Part shown: piece after piece, positions 43,034 through 52,264 of the stretch
How positions within the stretch are numbered: the stretch's first letter is position 1
How the letters are laid out: each line of letters begins with the position of its first letter
Assembly (NCBI GenBank): GCA_024234365.1
Contig: JACKOK010000001.1
Span: forward strand, 868,001-932,000
Source of the DNA: Pseudomonadales bacterium
Lineage (GTDB): Bacteria; Pseudomonadota; Gammaproteobacteria; Pseudomonadales; Pseudohongiellaceae
DNA: 64,000 nucleotides
Direction of reading: 5' to 3'
The notes under the pieces: model-generated
What the model saw: only the letters and a program-made list of their open reading frames with translations
The model's database searches: none
Told to the model about the DNA's origin: nothing
Made by a program: the position numbers and the translations under genes

Positions 43034-46000
43034 ATGCTAGTTCTGCCCGGTGTGTCGGCGCTTTCCGCCTTTAAAAATGCCAAACTGCTTGCCCTTGTCC
43101 AATCCCGTCTCCCATCTGTTCGCGCCCTCAATGCGCACTTTATCCATTTTGCCGATTGCGATGGCAGCCTGACGGCAGAGGAACTCGACCTGCTCAACAC
43201 GCTGCTCGATTACGGCACGAGCGAACAGCGTCCGGCAGACACCAGCTCCCTGAGTGCACAGTTGCGCGTGGTGGTGCCACGTCCCGGCACCATATCGCCC
43301 TGGTCCAGCAAGGCCTCAGACATCGTGCACAACTGCGGCCTGGACAAGGTGCGCCGCATTGAGCGCGGCATTGCCTACCGGGTGGAAGCGGCAGCGCCCC
43401 TGCAGGCGGGAGAGCTGGAGATACTGGATGCCTTACTGCATGACAGGATGACGCAGGCGGTATTGCCCGATTTTGATGCAGCGATCAGCCTCTTTGAGCG
43501 TGCCGACCCGCGCCCGATGACGGAGGTGGATATTCTGGGGCGTGGCGAGACGGCACTGCGGGAGGCCAACACGGCCATGGGGCTGGCGCTGGCGAGCGAT
43601 GAAATCGAGTATCTCTACGAGAGCTTCAATCATCTCAATCGCAACCCTAACGATATTGAGCTGATGATGTTCGCGCAGGCGAACTCCGAGCACTGCCGAC
43701 ACAAGATTTTCAATGCCTCGTGGACAATCGATGGCGTGGAACAGGAGCATTCCCTGTTCGGCATGATCCGCAATACCTTCGCGCAATCGCCCGCCGATGT
43801 GTTGTCGGCCTACAAGGACAACGCGGCGGTGATGAACGGTTGCATCGGGGGGCGTTTCTTCCCCGATCCGCAGGGCAAGACCTATGGCTACCACCAGGAG
43901 CCGATCCACATCCTGATGAAGGTGGAGACCCATAACCACCCCACGGCGATTGCTCCGTTCCCCGGGGCGGCAACCGGCAGTGGCGGCGAGATCCGTGACG
44001 AAGGGGCGACCGGGCGGGGCTCCAAGCCCAAGGCCGGGCTGGCGGGTTTCAGCGTGTCCAATCTGCGTCTGCCAGATCTGCCGCAGCCCTGGGAGGAAGA
44101 GGATTTTGGTCGTCCGTCCCATATTGCCTCGGCGCTGGACATCATGATCGAGGGCCCGATCGGCGCGGCGGCCTTCAACAATGAATTCGGCCGCCCGAAT
44201 CTGTGTGGCTATTTCCGTACCTACGAGGAGCGGGTAGACAGTGGCAACGGGGATGAGCTGCGCGGCTATCACAAACCCATCATGATTGCCGGAGGCATCG
44301 GCAATATCCGCGAACCCCATATCGAGAAGGGAGAGATTCCGGTCGGGGCCAAGCTCATCGTACTGGGTGGCCCGGCAATGCTGATCGGCCTGGGTGGCGG
44401 TGCCGCTTCCTCCATGGCAGCAGGGGCGAGCAGTTCCGACCTGGATTTTGCCTCGGTGCAGCGCGACAACCCGGAAATGGAGCGCCGTTGCCAGGAAGTC
44501 ATCGACCAGTGCTGGCAGCTTGGCGAACAGAACCCCATCCTGTTCATTCACGATGTGGGGGCCGGAGGTCTGTCCAATGCCTTGCCGGAACTGGTGAAGG
44601 ACGGCGGGCGCGGCGGGCGTTTCTCCCTGCGCGATATTCTCAATGCCGAACCGCAGATGTCGCCACTGGAGATCTGGTGCAATGAGGCGCAGGAGCGCTA
44701 TGTGCTGGCCGTTGGCCCACAGGACCTGGCACGCTTCAAAGGCCTGTGCGAGCGTGAGCGTTGTCCCTTTGCCGTGGTGGGGGAAACCACGCAGGAGGAT
44801 CGTATCGAGCTGGCGGATACCCATTTCAACAACAAGCCCATCGATCTGCCCATGAGCGTGCTGTTTGGCAAGCCACCGCGCATGCACCGCGATGCCGTGT
44901 CTGTCGCGGGCAGTCCCATCGAGCTTGAGACCTCCCAGATCGAACTTGCCCAGGCCATCAAACGCGTGTTGAGCCTGCCGGCGGTGGCCAGCAAGAGCTT
45001 CCTGATTACCATTGGCGATCGCTCCATTACCGGTATGGTCAGCCGTGATCAGATGGTTGGCCCCTGGCAGGTGCCGGTGGCAGACGCGGCAGTGACGGCA
45101 GCGGATCTGCGCGGCTATCAGGGCGAAGCGATGGCCATGGGCGAACGTACGCCGGTGGCATTGCTGGACGCAGCGGCCTCGGCCCGCATGGCGATTGCCG
45201 AGGCGGTGATGAATATCGCCAGTGCGCCGATCGCAGAGATCGGCAATATCAAACTGTCCGCCAACTGGATGGTGGCGGCGGGGCACCCCGGTGAGGACGT
45301 GCGTCTTTACGAGGCGGTAAAAGCGGTTGGCATGGAGCTGTGCCCCGAGTTGGGCATCTGCGTTCCCGTGGGCAAGGACTCCATGTCCATGCGCATGGTG
45401 TGGCAGGAGGACGATCAGCAGAAGGCGATCACCGCCCCCATGTCCCTGATTATTTCCGCGTTTGCCCCGGTCACAGATATCCGCAGGGTGCTGACGCCCC
45501 AATTGCGTACGGATCAGGGCGAGACGGATCTGCTGTTGATCGACCTGGGCCATGGCAAGGATCGCATCGGCGGTTCGGCACTGGCGCAGGTCTACCGCGA
45601 GACTGGCTGCACGCCGGCCGATCTTGACAGTCCCCAGGATCTGAAGCGCTGCTTCCAGTTATTACAGCAGCTGAATGAGGCCGGCCTCGTTCTGGCCTAC
45701 CACGATCGTTCCGATGGCGGCGTGTTTGCCACGCTGGCGGAGATGGCCTTCGCCGGCCATACCGGGGTGGACATCCAGCTGGCGGAATTGCTGGGGGATG
45801 ACAAGGATCCGGTACGGGTGCTGTTCAGCGAAGAGATCGGTGCCGTGATTCAGGTGCGCCGCAGCGAGCTCAACACGGTGCTGAAAATGGTCGAGCAACA
45901 TGGCCTGTCCGATTGCACCCGCCATATCGGGACGCTGAACGGTCGCGATGAACTGCGTGTGCTGCAGGGTGGTCGTTTACTGTATGAGGCCGGACGTGTC

Positions 46001-46948
46001 GAGTTGCAGCGTCTGTGGAGTGAAACCAGTTACCGCATTCAGTCGCTGCGCGATAATTCCGATTGTGCGCAACAGGAATTCGACAATCTGCTGGATGCCG
46101 CGGATCCCGGCCTGCATGCCACGCTGAGTTACGATCTTAACGAAGACATCACAGCTCCCTACATCAATGTCGGTGCGAGGCCCCGGGTGGCGGTCCTGCG
46201 TGAGCAGGGAGTCAATGGCCAGGTGGAAATGGGCGCGTCCTTTGACCGTGCCCGTTTCGAGGCGGTGGATGTGCACATGACCGATCTGCTCAGTGGGCGG
46301 GTGTCGCTGGATGCCTTCAATGTGCTGGTCGCCTGCGGGGGCTTCTCCTATGGTGATGTGCTGGGCGCCGGCGGTGGCTGGGCCAAAACCATTCTGCACC
46401 ACGAGGGGATGCGTGCAGCGTTCAGCAAGTTCTTTGCGCGAGAGTCCACGCTGTCACTCGGGGTGTGCAACGGTTGTCAGATGCTGTCCCTGCTGCATGA
46501 ACTGATCCCCGGCACTGCGCACTGGCCGCGTTTTGTGCGCAACCGCTCGGAGCAGTTCGAGGGGCGTACTACGCTGGTGAGCGTGGGGGAATCGCCTTCG
46601 GCATTCCTGGCCGGGATGGCCGGTTCCCGCTTCCCGATTGCCGTGGCGCACGGCGAGGGGCGCGCCGAGTTTGCTGCAGGTGGGCTGGATGCCTTGCACA
46701 AAGCGGGGCAGGTGGCGCTGCAGTATGTGGACAACTATGGCAAGGTGAGTGAACGTTATCCGCAGAACCCGAACGGCTCCCCGCAGGGGATTGCCGGGGT
46801 GTGCAGTGCCGATGGGCGTGCCACCATCATGATGCCGCATCCGGAGCGGGTGGTGCGTGCGGTACAGAATTCCTGGCGGCCGGACAGCTGGCAGGAAGAT
46901 GCGCCGACACTGCGCATGTTCCGCAACGCCAGAGCCTGGTTGGGCTGA
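43034..46948 (+). CDS. purL: Phosphoribosylformylglycinamidine synthase
   Basis: A large single-chain FGAM synthase (1304 residues) that converts FGAR to FGAM with ATP and glutamine in purine synthesis. It begins MLVLPGVSALSAF, the family N-terminus (ATG at 43034; an in-frame TTG at 43025 is unlikely). The ATP-grasp-like synthetase halves carry HNHPTAIAPFPGAATGSGGEIRD and a second nucleotide site. The C-terminal amidotransferase has catalytic Cys at about 1145 (VCNGCQM) and ends with the MPHPERV His/Glu pair. Confidence 0.98.
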   Translation: MLVLPGVSALSAFKNAKLLALVQSRLPSVRALNAHFIHFADCDGSLTAEELDLLNTLLDYGTSEQRPADTSSLSAQLRVVVPRPGTISPWSSKASDIVHNCGLDKVRRIERGIAYRVEAAAPLQAGELEILDALLHDRMTQAVLPDFDAAISLFERADPRPMTEVDILGRGETALREANTAMGLALASDEIEYLYESFNHLNRNPNDIELMMFAQANSEHCRHKIFNASWTIDGVEQEHSLFGMIRNTFAQSPADVLSAYKDNAAVMNGCIGGRFFPDPQGKTYGYHQEPIHILMKVETHNHPTAIAPFPGAATGSGGEIRDEGATGRGSKPKAGLAGFSVSNLRLPDLPQPWEEEDFGRPSHIASALDIMIEGPIGAAAFNNEFGRPNLCGYFRTYEERVDSGNGDELRGYHKPIMIAGGIGNIREPHIEKGEIPVGAKLIVLGGPAMLIGLGGGAASSMAAGASSSDLDFASVQRDNPEMERRCQEVIDQCWQLGEQNPILFIHDVGAGGLSNALPELVKDGGRGGRFSLRDILNAEPQMSPLEIWCNEAQERYVLAVGPQDLARFKGLCERERCPFAVVGETTQEDRIELADTHFNNKPIDLPMSVLFGKPPRMHRDAVSVAGSPIELETSQIELAQAIKRVLSLPAVASKSFLITIGDRSITGMVSRDQMVGPWQVPVADAAVTAADLRGYQGEAMAMGERTPVALLDAAASARMAIAEAVMNIASAPIAEIGNIKLSANWMVAAGHPGEDVRLYEAVKAVGMELCPELGICVPVGKDSMSMRMVWQEDDQQKAITAPMSLIISAFAPVTDIRRVLTPQLRTDQGETDLLLIDLGHGKDRIGGSALAQVYRETGCTPADLDSPQDLKRCFQLLQQLNEAGLVLAYHDRSDGGVFATLAEMAFAGHTGVDIQLAELLGDDKDPVRVLFSEEIGAVIQVRRSELNTVLKMVEQHGLSDCTRHIGTLNGRDELRVLQGGRLLYEAGRVELQRLWSETSYRIQSLRDNSDCAQQEFDNLLDAADPGLHATLSYDLNEDITAPYINVGARPRVAVLREQGVNGQVEMGASFDRARFEAVDVHMTDLLSGRVSLDAFNVLVACGGFSYGDVLGAGGGWAKTILHHEGMRAAFSKFFARESTLSLGVCNGCQMLSLLHELIPGTAHWPRFVRNRSEQFEGRTTLVSVGESPSAFLAGMAGSRFPIAVAHGEGRAEFAAGGLDALHKAGQVALQYVDNYGKVSERYPQNPNGSPQGIAGVCSADGRATIMMPHPERVVRAVQNSWRPDSWQEDAPTLRMFRNARAWLG

Positions 46949-46951
46949 GCC

Positions 46952-47263
46952 ATGTTCAAGCTGTGCTTCTTCGTGCCTGAGTCCCATCTGGAGCAGGTCA
47001 AGAATGCCGTATTCGCCGCCGGTGCCGGACGCATCGGCGATTACGAGCACTGTGCATGGCAGGTGCTGGGGCAGGGGCAGTTCCGGCCTCTTGCGGGCAG
47101 CCAGCCCTTCATCGGGCAGCAGAATGTGCTGGAGACGGTGGCGGAATATCGCGTGGAAATGGTCTGCGCAGAGGCCGCCATCGACGCAGCGGTAGCGGCC
47201 CTGCGACAGGCACATCCCTACGAGGAGCCTGCCTTCGACGTCACCAGGATTGAGCGGTATTGA
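46952..47263 (+). CDS. NIF3/YqfO-type small domain protein
   Basis: A 103-residue protein that corresponds to the C-terminal/insertion domain of NIF3/YqfO proteins (CutA-like fold): FFVPESHLEQVKNAVFAAGAGRIGDYEHCAW and HPYEEPAFDV are typical. It lacks the dinuclear-metal NIF3 core, so it is a stand-alone regulator-like domain. It begins three bases after the purL stop and is probably cotranscribed with it. Its 3' end overlaps the convergent DUF4097-like gene by 23 bases. Confidence 0.88.
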   Translation: MFKLCFFVPESHLEQVKNAVFAAGAGRIGDYEHCAWQVLGQGQFRPLAGSQPFIGQQNVLETVAEYRVEMVCAEAAIDAAVAALRQAHPYEEPAFDVTRIERY

Positions 47264-47906
47264 GCTTGCTGTCGCTCAGGGTTACCTTCATCTCACCGAC
47301 GCCCACACTCAGTTCCATCTTGCGGCTGCCTTCCCCGTAACCATAGACACTCTCTGACACCATGGCGCGGTGGTTTACCTGGTCACTGGCGCCACGCAGC
47401 TGTGCGCTGCCGACACCGGCAGAGCTTTCCACACGCCCGGCGAGGCTGCGCACGAGCGTGATATCCCCCTCACCAACGCCCAGGTCCAGCGTCAGCTCGG
47501 TATCACCGAACTCGCCCTCGATGGCGCCGACTCCCATATTGATGCGGGTGCGTTCCACACTGGGCAGTTCGACCCGCCAGTGTACCTTCACATGCTCGGT
47601 GTCATGATCCTTCAGGGACAGGCTCAGGCGATCGCCGTGGACTGTGTCCATCAACTCGATATCGGACACATCGTGCTTGCCCAGGACCCACATGCGGCGC
47701 GTGCCTTCCAGTTCCAGCTCCACTTTCAGTTCATTGCTTTGGCTGTGATGGATTTCCATGGTGCCGATGCTGCCGTCGATCTGCACTTCCTCGATGCCGT
47801 CAAGGGAGTAAGTGTAGTGGCGGATGGCTTCGTCCTCGGCGGCCATGGCATTGATGCCGCAGGCCAGTATGCTGATGCCGAACAGGGTAGGGGCAAGTGG
47901 TTTCAT
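47241..47906 (-). CDS. Secreted DUF4097-like beta-helical protein
   Basis: A 221-residue protein with a signal peptide (FGISILACGINAMA). The mature part is a series of short beta strands (EEVQIDGSIGTMEIHHS, ELTLDLGVGEGDITLVRS) in the toast-rack pattern of DUF4097-type adhesin/scaffold domains. The function is unknown. It is transcribed against the NIF3-like gene and overlaps it at the 3' end. About 110 bases upstream (47907-48014) separate it from the Nudix gene; I see nothing definite there. Confidence 0.7.
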   Translation of the reverse strand: MKPLAPTLFGISILACGINAMAAEDEAIRHYTYSLDGIEEVQIDGSIGTMEIHHSQSNELKVELELEGTRRMWVLGKHDVSDIELMDTVHGDRLSLSLKDHDTEHVKVHWRVELPSVERTRINMGVGAIEGEFGDTELTLDLGVGEGDITLVRSLAGRVESSAGVGSAQLRGASDQVNHRAMVSESVYGYGEGSRKMELSVGVGEMKVTLSDSKLNTAQSW

Positions 47907-48014
47907 CTCGGGTTCCTCGTGTTTGGGATACCCAGGTATTGCAATGCCTGTGCCAGATGGTTATTTCTTTTTAAAACAATAAGATAGCTTTTCTTGAGGC
48001 AGCGAATGGCAGGT

Positions 48015-48620
48015 TCAGTGGTGAATTTCACCATCTTTGTGGTGGCTGTGGCTGAGCAGGCTCAGCCTGAGGGTGTGCTGTTCATCGTAACGCAGGTCAA
48101 ACATGCGCACGGGGAACAGGGTTTGTCGGCGATCGTCAAAGTATTGTTCCAGCGCGCGTCTTACCACGGTGAAGGCAATCTCGTCCCAGGGAATCTCTTC
48201 TTCCCGGAACAGGGCTACTTCCAGGCTTTCCGGGCCCGGGTCGAAGTCTGCGCTGTGCAGCTTGCCCAGAAAGAACAGATAGACCTGGTTGATGTCGGGC
48301 AGATTGAACAGGCTGTAGAGCTGGCAGTCCTCGGGCTGCAACTGTGCGCCGGCCTCTTCCCGTGTCTCGCGGATGGCGCCTTCGAGGGTGGATTCCCCGT
48401 TTTCCATGAAGCCGGCGGGCAGGGTCCATTTGCCCAGGCGCGGCTCGATGGCACGGCGGCACAGCAATACCCGGTCGCCGAACACGGGCAAGGTGCCGAC
48501 AATATTATTGGGGTTCTGATAGAACACGACATCGCATTGCAGGCAGCAATCGCGGAGTTTGTCGTCACCGGGCGGGATGTGGCGGGTGATGGGGCCGGCG
48601 CAGTGTTGGCAGTACTTCAT
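48015..48620 (-). CDS. Nudix hydrolase with N-terminal zinc ribbon
   Basis: A 201-residue Nudix protein. The N-terminal Cys4 zinc ribbon (CQHCAGPI ... CCLQC) precedes the Nudix domain with the full box, Gx5Ex7REUxEExGU, at GFMENGESTLEGAIRETREE. Zinc-ribbon Nudix enzymes related to NudC hydrolyse NADH or other nucleotide diphosphates. I start at the ATG complementary to 48618-48620 (MKYCQHC); the frame is open 12 codons further. It is probably a nucleotide or FAD pyrophosphatase. Confidence 0.88.
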   Translation of the reverse strand: MKYCQHCAGPITRHIPPGDDKLRDCCLQCDVVFYQNPNNIVGTLPVFGDRVLLCRRAIEPRLGKWTLPAGFMENGESTLEGAIRETREEAGAQLQPEDCQLYSLFNLPDINQVYLFFLGKLHSADFDPGPESLEVALFREEEIPWDEIAFTVVRRALEQYFDDRRQTLFPVRMFDLRYDEQHTLRLSLLSHSHHKDGEIHH

Positions 48621-48683
48621 GGCCCGCATCATACTCCAATCCGCTGCGGGGAACACTGTCGTTCCCGCAGCGGCGGAAGCGGC

Positions 48684-50093
48684 TCAGGGCTGCAGCAGGC
48701 GAATGATGCCGTCGTGCTTGTTGAGCAGGTAGATCTGGCTGTCCGGGCCATAGCCGAAGCGCAGGTCGGCGCGTTGGGCGGGTTCATCGCCTGCCGCCCG
48801 GTTTGTGTCCTGGATGAGCTGCAGGAAGGTCTTGGTCTGCCCGCCATCGTTGATCAGAATGCGGCGAATTGCGGCCTGCCCGCCCTGACTGTCGGCATCG
48901 GCATCAATATAGAACAGCTCGCCGCTGGGGTTGTCGCCAAACACGATCTTGCCCTGCAGGGCCGCAATGGTATTGCTGCGGTAGACCACCAGCCCGGTGA
49001 TGGCGACCTGGCGCTGAAACAGCGGGTCGGCATGATCGTATTCCGCGACAGGCCAGGTGATGCCCGCTGCGCTGCGGGGATTGTCCAGGCTGACCTCGCG
49101 GTTCACATAACGGTAGCTGCCTTCCCAGGTGTTCCAGCCCAGGTTGGCACCGGAGTTGACCGGTGAGATTTCCTCGACCTGGTTCTGACCGATATCGGCC
49201 AGATACATGCGGCCATTGCTGCTGTCCCAGTTGAAGCGTTGTGGGTTGCGCACTCCGTAGGCATAGATCTCGCCGCGTGTGTTGTCGCGATCATCGTTGG
49301 CAAAAGGGTTGCTGGCGGGAATGCCGTACTGGCCATTGCTGCTGTCGTTTCCGAGTGGGTCCACGCGCAGGATCTTGCCAAAGTAGCTGTTCAGATTCTG
49401 CCCGGCATTCAGCGGGTCACCGCCACTGCCACCATCGGCCAGGCCGACATAGAGCAGGCCGTAGTCTTCATCGCCGGGAGCGGCCAGAGGATTGAAGGCG
49501 ATCTGCCCGCCGTTGTGGTTGGGGAAGGGCTGGGCGGCACGAAAGAGCACGCGTGGTGCATCGCCATCATAGGTGGCGGCCTGTGGGTTCCGGGCACTCC
49601 ATTCCAGCAACACGGTGTCGTGGCTGCGACGTTCGCCGCCGGAGACAAAGTCGGGTGCTGGTTCGGTGTTGCCGGTGTCGGTATAGGTGTAGAACTTGCC
49701 GTAGCCCGGCGTGCCGGCCTGGGTGAACTGCGGATGGAAGGCGAAGCTCTGCAGGCCGCGCTCATTACCGGCAGACATGACGCGCACCTGCCATTCAGGG
49801 GCGTTGATGTCGACATACAGATGGACATTGCTGCCATCGGCATTCATGGCGTAGAGCTGGCCGGTCATGGCGCTGACGATGCGCTGTCCGCTGCCGGGTT
49901 CCGTCACCATGTGCATGAGTCGCGGGGCAAAACCGGCGTCATCGTCGGGAATACGGGCAAACTCGCTGACATGCAGGGTGATGATGTCGCGGTTGGCTTC
50001 GATGGGCGTGCCGAAGGGGTTGGTGCTGCCGGCCTGGGCCAGCACGGTGCTGGAGCCGAGAGCGAGCAGGCCGATAAGGGCGGTGCGGAACAT
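48684..50093 (-). CDS. Secreted PQQ-dependent sugar dehydrogenase family protein
   Basis: A 468-residue exported protein with a signal peptide (TALIGLLALGSSTVLA). The body is the soluble glucose/sorbosone dehydrogenase-type beta-propeller: GLQSFAFHPQF, NHNGGQIAFNP, YVGLADGGSGGDPLN and GVRNPQRFNWDS are characteristic. PQQ-dependent oxidation of sugars in the periplasm is the likely role, although the true substrate is unknown. The ATG complementary to 50091-50093 follows GGAG. No PQQ-synthesis genes are in the window. Confidence 0.87.
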   Translation of the reverse strand: MFRTALIGLLALGSSTVLAQAGSTNPFGTPIEANRDIITLHVSEFARIPDDDAGFAPRLMHMVTEPGSGQRIVSAMTGQLYAMNADGSNVHLYVDINAPEWQVRVMSAGNERGLQSFAFHPQFTQAGTPGYGKFYTYTDTGNTEPAPDFVSGGERRSHDTVLLEWSARNPQAATYDGDAPRVLFRAAQPFPNHNGGQIAFNPLAAPGDEDYGLLYVGLADGGSGGDPLNAGQNLNSYFGKILRVDPLGNDSSNGQYGIPASNPFANDDRDNTRGEIYAYGVRNPQRFNWDSSNGRMYLADIGQNQVEEISPVNSGANLGWNTWEGSYRYVNREVSLDNPRSAAGITWPVAEYDHADPLFQRQVAITGLVVYRSNTIAALQGKIVFGDNPSGELFYIDADADSQGGQAAIRRILINDGGQTKTFLQLIQDTNRAAGDEPAQRADLRFGYGPDSQIYLLNKHDGIIRLLQP

Positions 50094-50210
50094 GGAGTAT
50101 CTCCGAAAACTGATGCGGTAAGTGGATGTCCGGCGGGCACGGCAGGGTGCCCGGGTGCCTATTGTAACGCCGGGGGGCACTCGTCAGGGGGGCGTTTGTC
50201 GCAAGCCAGG

Positions 50211-50245
50211 GCCTGTTCACACTATTTGGATTCGTGTGAACAGGC
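50211..50245. repeat. 12-bp perfect inverted repeat
   Basis: GCCTGTTCACAC (50211-50222) and GTGTGAACAGGC (50234-50245) around an 11-base centre. It touches the stop codon of the DUF2272 gene and lies between that gene and the PQQ-type dehydrogenase gene, both on the minus strand. No T-run follows on either side. It may be a REP-like hairpin, a regulator site or an mRNA-stabilising stem. Confidence 0.8.
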
Positions 50246-51249
50246 TAGCAGTCAGTGGAGGGTTTTAACGGATCGATCGCGGGCAGGTTTGTTACGAGAC
50301 AGGCCTTGTCTTGCAGACTGGGAGCGTGGTCCAGGGCATCCGCTTCAATCTCCTCGGCCTGGAGCTGCAGATGGGCGAACAGCGGGCGTCCATTATCTGC
50401 AACAGGATGCAGGGGATGTTCATCATCGCGGGTGGCGGGTATCACTTTCATGCGTACCGTGGCGCGCACATTGCCGCCAATGACAGAAATCTGTTCCTGT
50501 GCCTCATCGACTTTGACCACGATATCGCAGTGCGTGCGGGCTCCCACCCCGAGCTGGCTGCGCCGTTCTGTCAGGCTGCGATAGGCGGGGCGGCTGCCAC
50601 GGCACAACAGATCCCCCGGCTGAATGCGTTGTTCACCGATGCCGTAGGCGCGATAGGCAGCACGCTCGTCGCCTGTATCGCTGGCCACAATGGCCTGATC
50701 GATATAGCTGTGGTGAGCGATGGCACGGCGAAACTGCGCCGGATCGCCGAGACCGCTTTCGCACATCACCCAGGAGATGAAGGCCGCCGACCAGGCATTG
50801 TGCCAACGTTCACCGATGCCCTTGTTCTGCCAGGCGCTGTTCTGCCCTTGCACGATCCAGTCGCTGTCCGGGGTGGCGGCCCAGTAGCCGGCAATGGAGC
50901 TGGCGACTCTGGCGCTTTGTTCAGGGCTGAGACGAGGGTAGACGAAGGGGCGGCGGGGCTCATTGCGTGCAGGTGGGGTGCGGGGCTGCACATCGGCGCT
51001 GTAGCCGAACCAGGCCCATTCCTGCACGGCGGTATCGACAATGCGGCGGCGCAGTTGGGAAAGCGGCATGGCCTGACAACTGCGATCCACGATGCGCATG
51101 TTTCCGGGTTCGCCTTCGATGCGTTCGGAAGGGGCGCGCACATCCAGCACACTGCGGGGCAGGCGCTCTGCATAGCCGCCCTCCTGCCCCCACAATGGGG
51201 TGACAGAAAGGCTGGTGACCAGCAGCAGGGGAGGCAGCGTCAGTCGCAC
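50245..51249 (-). CDS. DUF2272 domain secreted protein
   Basis: A 334-residue protein with a signal peptide (PPLLLVTSLSVTPLWG). The DUF2272 domain is recognised from AWSAAFISWVMCESG and GDLLCRGSR, followed by HCDIVV, which resemble NlpC/P60-like Cys/His motifs. Such proteins are suspected cell-wall hydrolases, but activity is unproven. It ends in a Cys (STDC). It is upstream of, and in the same direction as, the sugar dehydrogenase gene, with the inverted repeat at its stop. Confidence 0.85.
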   Translation of the reverse strand: MRLTLPPLLLVTSLSVTPLWGQEGGYAERLPRSVLDVRAPSERIEGEPGNMRIVDRSCQAMPLSQLRRRIVDTAVQEWAWFGYSADVQPRTPPARNEPRRPFVYPRLSPEQSARVASSIAGYWAATPDSDWIVQGQNSAWQNKGIGERWHNAWSAAFISWVMCESGLGDPAQFRRAIAHHSYIDQAIVASDTGDERAAYRAYGIGEQRIQPGDLLCRGSRPAYRSLTERRSQLGVGARTHCDIVVKVDEAQEQISVIGGNVRATVRMKVIPATRDDEHPLHPVADNGRPLFAHLQLQAEEIEADALDHAPSLQDKACLVTNLPAIDPLKPSTDC

Positions 51250-51311
51250 GGGATATCCTGTTCGGGAGGATTGAATTCTGACCTTTGGCAGATGTCAGAA
51301 AGCGACCGGAA

Positions 51312-52013
51312 TCAGATGCGATTGATTTCGCAGTGCAGCCGGAATTTCTTGGACGTCATAAAGGCTTCGAGCTCGCGCAGACGTCCTTCCAGTGTCCTGA
51401 AAACCTCGGAGCATTCGCTGATCGACATGGCAATCTGTGCATCCTCCGCAAATTCGGCAGACTCCTCCGGGCTGGCATCCGGAACCTCCTCGTAGGCGGC
51501 AGTCTGCTCATCGCGGTGATGGCGGCGACGATGACGATGGCGACGACGGCGCGAGGGGGCCTCGGGGTTGCGCTCCAGCACAACCCAGCAGACGCCGTAG
51601 GCGAAGAAGGTGAACGGGCCGAAGAAGAAAAATGACATCAGAGTGAAGAAACGTACCCACACCGCGCGGACTTCCAGATAGTCGGCAATGCCGCTGCAGA
51701 CCCCGGCCACGCGGGCGTTATAGGGGTTGCGGTAGAGCTGTTTGTGGTAGTCCACGTTGCGAAAATGCTGCGCGGGCCGTGAACCGGCGATCATGTGACG
51801 GACGGCGCCCTCGGCATCCTCTCTGTCCTGCTTCAGCCACCAGTAGGCGATGAAGTAGACCAGAATCAGTGTCGGCCAGATCAGGCAGGCGAGCAGACAC
51901 AGAATCCTCACCACAACGGTTGGCACTTCCAGATAATCGGCAACGCTGGCGCATACGCCGAGGAAGCGGCGATTTTTCCGGTTGAGCCGGAACTGGTTAG
52001 TCTGCGCGCTCAT
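51312..52013 (-). CDS. pspC: Phage-shock protein C with two PspC domains
   Basis: A 233-residue inner-membrane protein with two PspC domains in tandem (about 10-65 and 85-140: GVCASVADYLEV and GVCSGIADYLEV), each with a hydrophobic helix. A basic/His-rich linker (RRRRHRHRRRHH) and a C-terminal coiled segment follow. The classical E. coli PspC has one domain, so this is a longer form. PspC relays envelope stress to PspA. Its start overlaps the pspB end by 17 bases, so the genes are cotranscribed. Confidence 0.92.
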   Translation of the reverse strand: MSAQTNQFRLNRKNRRFLGVCASVADYLEVPTVVVRILCLLACLIWPTLILVYFIAYWWLKQDREDAEGAVRHMIAGSRPAQHFRNVDYHKQLYRNPYNARVAGVCSGIADYLEVRAVWVRFFTLMSFFFFGPFTFFAYGVCWVVLERNPEAPSRRRRHRHRRRHHRDEQTAAYEEVPDASPEESAEFAEDAQIAMSISECSEVFRTLEGRLRELEAFMTSKKFRLHCEINRI

Positions 52014-52236
52014 GCTGTTCCCTCCAGTCCGGTACCTCGGCGTCGAGAATGGCTTCCAGGGTGTCGATGCGATTGCTCATGGACTGGGCCATGGCCGACA
52101 GTTCCCGGATGTCATACTGGGTTTCCGCAGACTGTTTGACCTTCTTCTCACGACGCTGGTAGAGAATGAAGATCCACAGCGTAATGAAACCGCCGATGAT
52201 CGAAATGAGCGCGATTGCGAATGTGAAAAAATCCAT
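51997..52236 (-). CDS. pspB: Phage-shock protein B
   Basis: A 79-residue membrane protein: one N-terminal helix (FFTFAIALISIIGGFITLWIFIL) followed by a basic, coiled-coil cytoplasmic tail with LSAMAQSMSNRIDTLEAIL. PspB works with PspC to sense inner-membrane stress and release PspF from PspA. It lies between pspA and pspC and overlaps pspC by 17 bases. Confidence 0.93.
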   Translation of the reverse strand: MDFFTFAIALISIIGGFITLWIFILYQRREKKVKQSAETQYDIRELSAMAQSMSNRIDTLEAILDAEVPDWREQHERAD

Positions 52237-52264
52237 TGGCAGTGCCCTTTAGCAAGATGCGTGT

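Noticed and set aside
43433..45553. 706-codon open frame antisense to purL
   Set aside because: purL is certain on the plus strand. The antisense product has no signal, motif or ribosome site and shows GC-shadow composition.
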